Assembly: GCA_905250125.1 (NCBI GenBank)
Contig: CAJNOL010000116.1
Coordinates: forward strand, 62,001-126,000
Length of the DNA stretch: 64,000 nt
Direction of reading: 5' to 3'
Source of the DNA: Rotaria sordida
Taxonomy: Eukaryota; Rotifera; Eurotatoria; Philodinida; Philodinidae
The translations under genes and the position numbers were made by a program. The notes under the pieces are model-generated. The model was not told the DNA's origin. It saw nothing but the letters and a program-made list of their open reading frames with translations, and made no database searches. Shown here piece by piece: positions 37,690-49,895 of the stretch (its first letter is position 1; each line of letters begins with the position of its first letter).

Positions 37690-40600
37690 AAAGAAACAAA
37701 ATCTGTTCAATAATTGGAAATCAGCATATTTTGTTTTTAAGCATTCAGAATAGTTGTACACATGTGATCAACCAATTATGATTATCAAGCGTTGTCACGA
37801 TATCCTTACTTATTCCATACATTGTTACATTCGTTACACAAAACACTGTAATTCATGCAAACTTATATACTATTAGTGAGGAAATTTCGACGAAAGTATC
37901 GCGTGCCCTTACGATATTTGTATCGCTGAAAATAAGCCTTTAATGAACATATATTACTTCAACACGCATTTTCTTGAGCAGAACAATACTCACGATCATC
38001 GGATAGATAATGAAACAGGAAACAATTGCTTTTATCTTTACATAAAAACATTGAACATTCATTTGACTAGTAAATTTGAGATAAATGTGAACAGAAAACT
38101 CACCAAATAGTTGAAACTTACTGTCATGTTGTTTATACTCTTATAAGTTCGATCAGTAAACATGACGAACATTCCACGAACCGAACTGTTAAATTTCATT
38201 AATTTCGATGAACTATTATTGTTCATAGAAATTTATGGCCATAGACAGCAATCATAACCAATCAATTCCGGTTGAGCATCACTGTTGATTAGAGATAGAT
38301 GTAACGATAAGGTACGTATTGATGGTAGTATTTGGTTGTAGTAAAGACGATCTCTTTGAGAACTACGTACTCTTTTATATTTACCATTCCGTTCATCATA
38401 GCAAAAGTCATCACGAGAGCTACGAAAACAGAATCAATAGATCTTCGTATTCTGCATCGAAAATAACTATATGAACGAAAAAAAAGTAGTAAATGTAATA
38501 GAAGTATATTAGAAGAATATTGTTTTTTCTTCGTTGTTAATGTACTTTTTTGTTAATCTCTTTTGCTTTTGATATTTACGCTTTCAGAAAAAATTCAACG
38601 TAATCATGCAATCATGAATCAATGTTAACGTCATCGAGAATTCTTTTCTCAAGATAAATTTTCGTATTTGCAAAGACACCAAGCAGGTACTTGAACGATG
38701 GTAGTTTTTTTATTCTTACTGTACCAAAAAAAAAAATATGAATTCTGTCGCTCATATGTTGCTTGAGACATGTTGAGCTATATAGTCTATCGATACAAGA
38801 AAAACAATAAATATAAGAAACAATTACTTTAGCTAAAGTAAGAATGATGGTATATTCGCACTGTCCACCTCTCACCCATTCTCTTCTAACATTAGAAACA
38901 CCTATGGATTGTAAAGATGAAATTATTAAGCTAATTTTAGATGTGTACTGATCAATTCTCTTTGTTACTGAATTAACATAAGAGACATAAATCAATAGTA
39001 AAATGAATATTCATTCTATTGAATAAAAGTGAACAATATTTTTTATTTTATTGCGTGTTTTTCTCATGGATTTTTTCTTTATTGTTCTCATATCACTGTC
39101 ATATGTTCGTTGTTGCTTTTATTTTCGATCAATTCTCAGCGATGAACAATATTGTGTTTTTACACAATAATTCTCCAGGAATATAACAGAACATGCCAGC
39201 ATATTGACGATCCAGAAATTGGCAATTCAAAAAAATTCAAAGAATTCAAGATACATATTCAACTTAAAAATATTTAGGGAAATAGAGCAAAATTCAAGTA
39301 ATTCTATCCAATTTAATAGAGTTAAGTTACATGTGAAACAAGAAATATCTATTTTTCAGCATTAGCACACAAACTATATACGAATTGCTTTCAGTTAAAA
39401 AGCATGATTTGTTGTCAACAGCTGCTCATTCTTACAGACACCTGCTTTAATATGATCAGAAGACTATCGCCTCTAACTTAATGCTCTGATTTTGTTGAAT
39501 TTATTGTCCTCATTGAGCTGTCTTGAATTACCTCTAATTTTCTTGAATAGCCAATTTCTGGATCGTGAGTATCGTCGTCTAATCGTGTCTATATCAGTAT
39601 AAACACAACCTTATACAATGCTCGCACAAAAAAGGAGAAAGAAAATTATACATAATCAAGGTCAACATAATAAGCGAGACGTCATGTAGAGAAGAAAAAA
39701 AAGAGTGAAAGTGAACGGTAACAGGTATTAGCTGTTCGATTGTATAATGAACGTGTGTAGATGTGAGTGTGGGTATTGTTGTGGTTCAGGAGGAGGCACT
39801 GATATCCGAATAGCCACACACATATCCATCTGTACATTCACAGACAGATTTTCCCTACTCTCCCCACCTCCCATATCTCACATCCACTCACTCACACGTC
39901 ATACCCGATCTCTATGACCTTGCATATGATCTTCATGGCTGTCCAAGAACGATCACCTGTAATGATCATCTGTTATTGAATTATAAAATGAAATTCCACT
40001 GATCGATTCGTCTAAATGAAAAAATTCTTATGTAGTCGATAGGACGAGTCATGGTCGTGCAGAAATCCAATGTTAAAACCGCTAGCATTTCTCATATAAT
40101 TATGAGATCCAACAACTATTGTTTCATTTACTCATAAGAGAGAAATTTCAAAATTTAAGTGTAATGCGCTCGTTTATACAAATATCAGTGTATATTTTCT
40201 TATCGTCACAACACGAAACGCAAAGAAAGGTAAAAAAAGAAAGAAAACTGACAGAACTAAATACATGTGATGACGAGCACATTCATGAAAAAAAACTGCC
40301 TACCTGATGAAAATGTCATGCTTCATTGATTCACATAAACATATGTACGTTGGAAAAAACCAAGCAAATTTTGTCAACGATAAATACCGAGAGGAATCGA
40401 TTGAAAGCACACCAAACGAAACTCACACATTTCAGTATCACTTATTAGGTGAGTATATTTGATTTCTTACATTATTAGACTAGTGATAAAATTAAAATTG
40501 AATGTTAAGAGTAGCTACAAACAACAAAAAGAGACGAGCCATGGGAATGAGGTATTTTAATAACAGAAGATAATTGCAAGAAAGTTTCGATTAAGGATGT

Positions 40601-40700
40601 TCAGTATATGTAATCGATAGTCTTGATTGAAGTAACTCTTACACGTAAAATAGTTCTACCCCAAACCATATCAAACAGAGTGACTTTGACAATGCTCAAA
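37690..40700. other. Spacer between the two duplicated segments
   Basis: Three kilobases with no gene I can support. Contains an inverted-repeat element at about 39205-39566 and a GT/CA-rich stretch at about 39750-39900. Open frames here are short and their composition follows local AT bias. Confidence 0.5.
39205..39566. mobile_element. Small inverted-repeat (MITE-like) element
   Basis: acgatccagaaattggcaat at the left is mirrored by ccaatttctggatcgt at the right, with ttgaatt/aattcaa continuing inwards. About 360 bp, no ORF. Confidence 0.6.
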
Positions 40701-41223
40701 TTTTACCGAGAATTATAGTGGTGTTGAAGTAGAATAAGATTAGAAACATAAGCGAATCGAAGCTGTATATTTTCTTCTGTGTATCAAAAATAAGTACGAA
40801 TAAATTCTTGCATCAATTCAGTCTTATGAGGACGTTAGCTAAAATTATACTCATTATAGTTGTTGAAAACAATCACGTGAATGAAACTGTCAAAAGAAAA
40901 GAATCATTCTTGCTGTGATGTGTTTTCTACTTGAGACACAAATAAAACAATATCAATTTTTCGCTGCATATGCTATCGAGTTTATATGCAAAAGAAGCAA
41001 AAATACTCATTGAACATGAGCCACCGGAAAAGCAAATGAGAAAAAATAATTTTTTATACCTGAGCAGCTATATAATCGCTGCATATAGAGAAGAAGAAAA
41101 TGGATTGCAAAATATGTCGTAAGGTAGCGATTGGCAGAGAGAAGAATGATTGTTCTAAACAGCTATTTCCTTTTTATTCTCTCGATCGTTTCGCTAACTT
41201 CTCTTCCGATAATGAACACCATG

Positions 41224-41231
41224 TTCGTGAA
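41224..41231 (+). promoter_or_regulatory. Heat-shock-element-like dyad upstream of NTF2-like copy 2
   Basis: TTCgtGAA in atgttcgtgaacgttt, again 93 bp upstream of the ATG, lying within the well-conserved promoter part of the duplication. Confidence 0.3.
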
Positions 41232-41323
41232 CGTTTAAATGAGAATACAGAAAAAAAGTAAAACTATTCTTTTAGTCGTATAGATAGAACAGCAGCCAGC
41301 AATCACACTACTACTCAGGCATC

Positions 41324-41653
41324 ATGTGTCAATCATCGCACAAGGCTCTCGTCGAACAATTTGCTCAGACCGTCAGCTGTCGTGAAATAGATAAACTCGA
41401 TAAATTTCTCGAAGCCGATATTCAGAAAACAACCGATTCGAAAGTTATCTACAAGAATATTCAAGAAGCCCAAGATTATTATAGCGATGAAAGCGCCACA
41501 CAGTGGAAGATTGTAGAGTTTATCCAGGATGATCCAAAGGGCAATACAATGCAGGCTCGGATCAGTCATGGTGGTAAAACATACAAAACGTCATACACGT
41601 TTGGTTCATCTGGAAAAATTCATCGGATCGATACTGTTCTCGACAACCAATAG
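41324..41653 (+). CDS. NTF2/SnoaL-like small protein, copy 2
   Basis: Intronless, 109 residues, starts MCQSSHKALVEQFAQTVS. From about residue 25 to the end it is identical in protein sequence to copy 1, while the first 24 residues differ at eight sites. Both copies appear intact and, with near-identical upstream DNA, are probably both expressed. Function as for copy 1. Confidence 0.75.
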   Translation: MCQSSHKALVEQFAQTVSCREIDKLDKFLEADIQKTTDSKVIYKNIQEAQDYYSDESATQWKIVEFIQDDPKGNTMQARISHGGKTYKTSYTFGSSGKIHRIDTVLDNQ

Positions 41654-42149
41654 AATATAAGCAATAACTACATCAATAAATGACTACAAAGACATTTGAA
41701 TATTTTTATTCTAGCTATTCAATTTCTCACATTTATATTAACTATTTCTTTCTATTCTCTTTTCAATAAATAACTTAGATGCACTTTTTCAACTCAATAC
41801 ATGCTTAATATGTTTTGCTACTTTTGTGAAGTCAAGAAACAGTATTACTCTTATATATACTATTCGAAAACAGTTTAATAACAAGTTTCACTTTCAAAGA
41901 AGGAAATCAATTGAGTGGCACTTGTTTGATATCTGCAAGAAATATCAACTGAATTGCTTCTTACACTGAATATCAATTTGTAAAGTTGAACGTTTCTCAT
42001 TTTTCATGACAAGACATCGTCATTGCTGTATCCGTCATGGATATAGTTTTTTCATCATTTTAACTTTTATACTAGTGAATAAAACATCGGCAATGGTTTA
42101 TGTTTCGGAAAAATAGATCTCAAAAAGATTTAAACGAGTTTGAAATATA

Positions 42150-43892
42150 CTTAGGGCAATCCAAAAGTAATGACAGTGACATTTTAGTATTCTATATAGT
42201 AATGTTGAAAAAACTTTCTTTTTATATACAATGATAGTAAAAAAATACTCTTTTTTTCCTGTGATATTTGATCATACTTCAATTAATATCATAATAAAGT
42301 TCTAATAAGACCTGTTTGGTTGTCATGTGTAACGGTTATATCAGTTCATATTGTCTTCGATATGTGTTCTTTTCTCTCACTTCTTTTAAATCTTTATCGT
42401 TTCTACGTATTAGCGTTCACAAAAGACACTGACAACAGTGCAGAAACGTACATAAATAGGTTCAACAAGTTTTTGTTTTATAAAATTTTCATAATGATCT
42501 CCTTGGTTATCTACACACAATTGCATTCGTTGAATCCATGTATCAAATATTTTTTTATACACTGGTTTATTCAAAGAGTACATGAATTCGGTTACAACAT
42601 GATGTAACAATTCGGAATCAGTTTGATTACTAAAGTTTTGTTTGATCAAGTCGAATAATCGAAAAATCACAAGATGCCAGATCTGGAGAATTAAGTGGTT
42701 GTGGCTCTATGGTAACACCTTCTAATTGAAGATAATTGGAAACACCTTTATAAATATGTGGTCTCCCATTATCATGATAAATTTTAGTGGCATAGGTATT
42801 TGATAAAGGTTTTGGCTTCTTGATTTCTTCGAAAACACGTTGCAAACAATTTTGAATGTAATATTGATGGTCGATAGCTTGCTTGGGTTCGACATAATGG
42901 ATTAGAATGGGACTGGTTGATTTTTTTTAAAAAAATGCAAAATAAAGTTTTTGGAGCAAACTTACTTCGTCGAATTATTGTAGGTGGAGAAACTTCTTTT
43001 ACCACCCAAGAAGCATTTGATGATTGTCGAGCAGCTTGTTTATGATAAAACCACAATTTATCACTTGTTACCACATCACATAATCGCCATCTCCCTTCTT
43101 CAAGTTTTGATAGATATTTTTTGCATATTCGAACTCGTTCAGCTCGTTGAGAATTGGTCAGTTGTTTAGATATATAAGAAGCAATAATCTTTTTAAGCTT
43201 TAAATGATCGGAGATTATTCTATGAACGATGCCATAACTCAAACCAGTTTTCTCTTGCAGTTCTTCTATTGTAATATAAGAATCATCATTAGTAATACTA
43301 TGAACTTGTTCACTAAGAGGTCTGTCAGGTTGCTCTTTGTCTTCAATTTCTTCTTCACCTTCAGAAAACCACTGAGACTATCTTGTAACAGTTCTTAAAG
43401 AAGAAGCTTCATCATCAAAAACAGTACATAGTTCATCATGAATAGCTGTTGCTTGAATATTAAGTGTAGTGTGCAGTTTAATGTAAGAGCGAAAAATTTT
43501 CTTTATCTGTTTAAAACATTAATGAAGAGTCTTAAGACTTGATTTAACTGTATTTCTTTCACTTTCTAAAGAACACAATAAAAAACTGCGGATGCACAAA
43601 AGAAAGACACGACATGTGTCTTTGTATACATATATATAAATGATAAAGCCTTAAAAGAGGTAAGAGAAAAGAATACATATCGAAGACAATATGAACTGAT
43701 ATAACCGTTACACATGATAACCAAACTGGTCTTATTAGAACTTTATTATGATATTAATTGAAGTATGATCAAATATCACAGAAAAAAAAAGAGTATTTTT
43801 TTTACTATCATTGTATATAAAAAGAAAGTTTTTTCAACATTACTATATAGAATACTAAAATGTCACTGTCATTACTTTTGGATTGCCCTAAG
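42150..43892 (-). mobile_element. Mariner-family DNA transposon with long terminal inverted repeats
   Basis: Flanked by a TA duplication (42148-42149 and 43893-43894). The ends, starting CTTAGGGCAATCCAAAAG, are inverted copies for about 240 bp (to about 42390 and from about 43650). The transposase lies on the minus strand and is broken. Confidence 0.93.
42410..43400 (-). pseudogene. Broken mariner transposase
   Basis: The helix-turn-helix part (EELQEKTGLSYGIVHRII) precedes the DDE region. The first catalytic Asp lies in VVTSDKLWFYH, the second in YHDNGRPH and the third in SPDLASCDF. The last two are 34 residues apart, the mariner D34D spacing. A TAG stop interrupts the frame near 43380 (R-stop-SQWF), and the catalytic core is split over at least three frames (around 42840 and 42660), so it cannot encode an active enzyme as written. 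Confidence 0.88.
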
Positions 43893-43927
43893 TAAAAGAT
43901 CGTTTTTTGCTTTTCTCGTTGGCCTTA

Positions 43928-45356
43928 TTAATCGATCCAAGATGACAAACACATAATTTCTGACGTTGATTGGTGATTGCCTATATTATTATCATCTGTG
44001 TTTCAAAAAATATAAATATTTAGAATAAAAACATTGGCAAAGAAAATAATAATCTACTATTACCATTTGAATAATTATATATAAAGGGTGTTTCATAATA
44101 ACTGACGATAAATTGTTAATGATATTTTTCATATTTTTTCTCGACGTAGAAGGCTGAAATTTTTATCATATACTTATCTAATGAAGATCTTTTATTTCTG
44201 AAAGTTTCAGCTCTCTAGCTAAAACTGGTGGTGAAATGCATCGAGAAGATTGAAAACATAAATTTTCGTACTCAGTGTTGCAGGATAGTTCCATTGGTAG
44301 TCAACCAAAAAATCATAAAGTGTTCAGAAAATTTTCTTTCGTATCAGACTTTGTAGAACTATTTTCGCTGATCATTTTGGTAAGAAAACTTTTCGCATTT
44401 CATTGAGAAATGATGATGTTATAGTTAAATTATCTATTGTCAAAACAGAAGATGTCAGACTTTTTTTGTGATAGGAATATCGTATACAATGTTCAATCGA
44501 GATTTATCCATCTTATTCGCCTTTATCTGAGAAACCGACTATAGGGTTTTGTAGAGCAAATTTTCCTCTACAAAATCTACCATGTCACATTTCTCTAGAA
44601 TATAGCCATTTTGAGATATGTGAATCGACTTTTCCTTACATTTTAAGCGGTTTTACAATGTTTACTATTTTGAGTATAACATCGTCATTTCTCAATGAAA
44701 TTCAAAAAGGTTTTTTTACCAAAATGATCAGCGGAACAAGGTCGACAAATCTGATACGAAAGGAAACTTTTTGAATACTTTGTAATATTTTGGTTGACTA
44801 CCCATGAAACTACCCTACAATATTTTCACAGTAAAAAATATTACAAAAATCGAGCACGAAAATTTATGTATTTCAATCTTCTCGATGCATTTCACCACCA
44901 GTTTTAGCTAGAGAGCTGAAACTTTCAGAAATAAAAGATCTTCATTAGATATGTATATGATAAAAATTTCAGCCTTCTACGTCGAGAAAAAATATGAAAA
45001 ATATCATTAGCAATTTATCGTCAGTTATTATGAAACACCCTTTATATATATTACTAATAATGTCAACAATATTTTCTTTGTTTAGGTTCAAGGATGATAT
45101 GTTCATTTTGTTTCTAATAAATTTTAATGTATTGTATAGCTCATTTATTTGAATGTTCAAATCTTTCACAATATCATTAACAACACGCTAACAATCAACT
45201 AAAATATTTTTAAGAATAAAAAATAAAAATATCGTTTTGATAAACACTTACTATCATTAACGTGAGCATATTTTTGAATAAAGTAATTGATTTTTCGATT
45301 ATGCATAATTTTATTTCACGCTTTTCTCTTTTAATTTCTGCAGCAGTCATTTTCAT
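43928..45356 (-). pseudogene. Small unrecognised gene interrupted by a fold-back element
   Basis: Exon 1 is 45356-45252 (starts MKMTAAEIKREKREIKLC, consensus donor ATA/GTAAGT). Exon 2 starts at 45187 (RVVNDIVKDLNIQINELYN) and runs to 45043, where the element begins. Host sequence resumes at 44082 and the exon ends at 44064 (CAAATG/GTAATA). Exon 3 is 43995-43928, ending SSWID-stop. Skipping the element and its AT-rich target duplication keeps the frame open across the junction. With it present, the reading frame ends after about 24 element-derived residues (stop at about 44969). It is helical and lysine-rich; no family recognised. It may still work as a truncated protein. Confidence 0.5.
44083..45043. 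mobile_element. 0.96-kb fold-back element inserted in an exon
   Basis: Terminal inverted repeats begin AAAGGGTGTTTCATAATAAC at both ends and the arms match inwards for about 250 bp or more (gcatttcaccaccagtttt, cgagaaaaaatatgaaaaat), with further inverted blocks towards the centre. No ORF. The target is an AT run (ATATAT), so the duplication length is ambiguous. Confidence 0.88.
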
Positions 45357-47200
45357 TGGGTGTGGATGGGTATGGGCATGGCTGTGTGGATATGTAGGTG
45401 TGCGTGCGAGTCTGACATTGGAAAAAAACTAACACCCACAGCCACACCCGCCTTAATTCAACAGGTTCATTTGTCGAAAATTTGTATCGAGAATGTTTCA
45501 TTCTTCAATGCAAAGTTAATAATCTCCATGAGAATGTTAAACCACATATTGATAGTTCAAAGTTTGAACTTTCAAATTGAAGTGACGAAAAGAACAGTCA
45601 AAAAAAATCAAGATAGATGTATATATGAACAAGACGACTCGTCTGTTAAAACAAGACAATTTGTACAATATCTGATTAGTGCAAGATACATCTAATATAG
45701 ACACTTCATGTATCAATGGATGACAGATTTGAGACACTTATGTATGTCGTTAGAGTAAATTCAACGCCGATGTTGCAATTTACCATCGATTGCGGTGTCT
45801 CCTTCTTGTGATTGGCACAAGTATTTCTTCCCATGATCTGTTTGCTTTCAAATATCAACTTATTTCAAATTTTAGCTTCTTTACCTACTAAATTTCTTTC
45901 AAAGTTTGCTATTATACATTTCTATCTATAAACATAGATGTTACTATAGGACACAACATTCAACGAAAGTATTGAACGCTGAAATCATAGAAATAGCTTG
46001 AAACATTATTTCGAACTTTTTCTCTACAGTCAATAGTCTATCATGTAGACTATCAACTTGGTTTTTTTTTTGTTTAAAAAAAATACTTTTTCATTCCAAA
46101 GTAGTTACATAACTGTTATAGCGATATTGAAGCGGTCCCGAAATAATATTTCAATAGTTCGACGGATACAAATATTTAATAATTAACTTAGACAAGGGTC
46201 ATAAATTATTGCACATCAGTCATAGGAAGGACGACAACCTTTTGTTTGAGTCAATTACTCTCTTCTTTTAAAAATAGTAGCTCTTGATAGAAGACTTGAG
46301 GGTGTTGTTCTTTTCTTCGCCCATACTCCACACCCACATTAGGACAATCCGTATAGGGATTTTTAGCGAAACAGTTCATTGAAAAAACGATTCCACTGTA
46401 CAAAATATAGCCTGAGTCAAGGTTCCTCTAATGCAGCGTTAACCATAGCTCCTGGTTTTGTAAAGTTTTATAAAGGCTTTACAGATTGTTCATCTATTTT
46501 ACCATATATATGCCGCATGTCTATTCTATCATAATCGAAGTAAGGAAACAGTTTATGAAATGTTACTAAATCACCCTGAATTTAGTATTAAAACATTTGT
46601 CACGTTTCGCTTTTTAATTCTATATTTTATTCAATGGTATTTAATGCAAAAAAGTCCAATGGACCGATTCAGATTCTTTCAGTCCTTTCCTTTTGTCTAA
46701 CTCGAAAGTACGCATGTGTGAATCATTCCTAGTTGATGATCATTCATACGTTGCTCGTACATACCACGAATCCAATATACTATACGCCGAATGAAATAAT
46801 GAATGCATAACAGCACTTGCCTAGCATTGTACATTTAAAATACTTTTTTTTTTCAATAAAAAGTAAATTTTCACTAAGTTTTATCAGAAAACTTTCAATG
46901 AAATAATTCAATATCTTCGCCAATTGAAACTATATAACAAATCATCTAGTGACGATCTGAAAAGCAAGTAATGATGATTTATCCTTTTTTCTGTCTTTAG
47001 TTGCTACAGAAAATATGTTGCTACGATGAAAAGATTGTACACCAGCTATTGAACAAGACAGTAGCTTATTACAACTTTACCCAGTGATAAATTATCGAGT
47101 CTGATCACATGATATTTGACAAGACAAAAAGAAATCATTATTTTATTCAAACAATTTCTCCATAAGATACAAAGATTATATTGAACTAAAACAATGTATC
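45357..47200. other. Spacer with GT/CA-rich hairpin and a spliced-leader-like match
   Basis: At 45358-45450 a GT-rich stretch (gtgtggatgggtatgggca) faces a CA-rich stretch (acacccacagccacaccc), able to pair. At 47064-47077 lies GCTTATTACAACTT, resembling the start of the rotifer spliced leader as I remember it. No protein-coding gene supported. Confidence 0.4.
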
Positions 47201-47203
47201 ATA

Positions 47204-48918
47204 TTACATTTTGGTTATCTGATAATTTTTATGATCAAAATTTCGCATAAATAAATAATAGACCCATGTAAAATCGGGCCAATTACCTATATTATTCCCA
47301 TGAGCATCTTGGTAATATGAACGACAACTACCTAATTGCCACACTGTATTTTTCAGTTTTGATTGTAATTGTTGATTGTATTGTTCAAAAACATTTTGCT
47401 TAATCGATATGGAACTTACATCACTTTCTTGCATAAATAGAAGCGCCTCCATAATATAATTCAATTGCGCTTCGATCATGAATATAGTCGTATTACAACC
47501 AAAACTTACATTCGGACCTAGGATTAAAAATAGATTAGGAAAGTTAGGCATAGTCATACCACGGTAGGCCTAGATAAAAAGACATTTGTACATCTACAAA
47601 TTGATCATGTGAATATCTCACTTACCTGAATTGTTTCCGCCCATAGTTTAGAAAGTGAAAAACTATTTGAGCCAAAAATTTCAAACGGAATTTTATGCAC
47701 TTGAAATCCAGTTGACCATACGATAATATCAACAGGATATTCATTACCATCTTGAGTAATAATTGAATTCGATGTCACTTCTTGTATTCGACTAGTAACA
47801 AGCAATACATTGGGTTTTTGCAGTGTTGCATACCAATCATTACTAATTAAAATTCGTTTACAACCAACATCGAATGATGGTGTCAATTCCTTTCGTAATT
47901 CTTTATCTTTAACTTGTCTCGTAAGATTATAATTGACTAATTCTTGACATATATGTCGAATTGGTAATCGGTAAGTAAACGAAAGTGCAGTCGATTCATA
48001 TATCCAATAGATAATTCCTCGAATGAATTTCTGAATAATTGGAAACATGATAAAGAGACGTTTTTCCCATGCATGTATAGGTCGATCAATACGAGGAATA
48101 ACCCAGGCAGGTGTACGTTGAAAGACGTACAATTTTGACACATTCATCTTGTATAATTCGGGCACAACTTGAACTCCACTAGAACCAGTTCCCACGACAG
48201 CCACTCGTTTATTGATGAAATCAATTGACTTATCCCATTCAGCTGTGTGACACATTCGACCTTGAAATTTATCAATTCCTGGGATATTCGTTGGATAGGC
48301 ACCATTCGACAAAGGTCCATTACCAGAAATTAATATTCGACAGAAGAATTGTTTCTCTTGATCATTCTTCAACCGAGTTGTTACTCTCCATACTTGTCGT
48401 TCGTCGAGCCAATCACAACGAATAACTGTTGTATTGAATTCAATGTGTCGACGAAGATCATATTTGTCTGCACAATGTTCCATATATTCGACTATTTCTT
48501 GTTGTCGACCGTAAAAATATGACCATTGTGAATTGGGTTCGAATGAAAACGAGTAAAGATTCGATGGAATATCGCAAGCACAACCTGGATATTGATTAGC
48601 ATACCAAGTACCACCGATGTGTGATAGACGTTCCAATATTACATATTTATACATGCCAGCCTCATGTAATTTGATTCCAATGCCTATACCAGAAAAGCCG
48701 GCACCGATAATAACTGCATAATATTCGTCATCTCGATCGTCTTTGGTCAAAACAAGTTTTCGTTTCATCCTTCGGCCATTGCGACCGAATAATTCGAATA
48801 AAATCCAATAGATCAGATGACCAGTGAAACCAACGAGTACTGTTATGATCAACGTTAAACAGGTAACAATCAACAGCAGCAATAGTCGTAGTTTGGACGT
48901 TAATTTTTGCTCCTTCAT
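47204..48918 (-). CDS. Membrane-anchored Baeyer-Villiger-type flavin monooxygenase
   Basis: Two exons, 48918-47626 and 47569-47204 (intron 56 nt, CAG/GTAAGT to CTAG), giving 552 residues. A hydrophobic N-terminal anchor (residues 11-42) precedes an FAD-binding Rossmann motif GAGFSG (72-77). The BVMO fingerprint FQGRMCHTAEW lies at 218-228 and the NADPH-binding GTGSSG at 243-248. The fingerprint FxGxxxHxxxW separates Baeyer-Villiger enzymes from N-hydroxylating FMOs. Such class B monooxygenases use NADPH and O2 to turn ketones into esters or lactones; the substrate cannot be read from sequence. All motifs look intact. Start: ATG directly after TTTTTTGTCTAG, a likely splice or trans-splice acceptor. 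Confidence 0.93.
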
Positions 48919-49895
48919 CTAGACAAAAAAAACAAGTTGTAATCAAATGTATTCTTATAAAAGAACACAGGTAGATGCTGTAACACACGTTCTTTTCCCT
49001 GTTTATCAACCATTATCGTATGACTTTTTTTTTGTGTGCCTAAATATGACACGTATACATCTTTTTTCCTCTATTTCATTAGCACACAAAGTTCTTTTTT
49101 GGACTTGTAAGAAATAGTAGGTCTATGAAACAAATGATAAATCTTGAGCAAGTCTATCTCATTGTTGCCTACATATCAGAGAGACTATAATCTTCTTTTT
49201 TCTTGTACTGTACTGTCAGTACTCGAAAGTGCGCATTCAAACAATTTCATCATCTTCTCTTCACGTGCTCTTGATGGCAGAGATGGTTTCGTATTTTGGC
49301 ATTGTCATTTCAATTTGTGTATCATCACTATATGATTCCATTCATCTCAACATGGACTATCTATTGATATGTTTTCTAAAAAAATTCGAGCGGATCTCAT
49401 TTTTTTTTCTTATCAAAAAAAGACCAGCCGTCAACAGAATTTCTTTCTGTTCTGAATTCTGCCGAAGCCATATACGATATATATTGAGCTAATAAAGATG
49501 AGTTGGTGCGTGGCATCTCAACTAAGACAGATCATCATCATTTTTATATTAACCGAAATCTTTATTCAAGAGCTACATGCTCATATGAAATGAGCACAAA
49601 TGAATCTTGTCTGATTAATAATTTAATTATATCAACTATTGTATTATTTTTGCCTAAGAAAACAGCGTATAGAAGTACAATTATATGCCAATGGTTAGTA
49701 AATTTCATACTACAGTGCTAAAATGAGTTCAAAGAGGATCTCTAAAAATTGTACAATCATTCACTTTTTGCCTTCCCGCGCAATCGTTTTTCCCTCGACT
49801 AGAGGGAGGATCATATGAAATAAAATGAGTTTGTGTAGTTGCTAAGACTAGCTAAAGTTAATTAATGCTACGTGAAGTTAATTAAGACTAGTTAA

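Larger units (their letters stand above)
40710..42149 (+). repeat. Segmental duplication, copy 2
   Basis: Partner of 36160-37680. Its right edge coincides with the insertion point of the mariner element at 42150. Confidence 0.9.

Noticed and set aside
45537..45737. Overlapping ORFs on both strands near 45.4-45.7 kb
   Set aside because: No splice or homology support.
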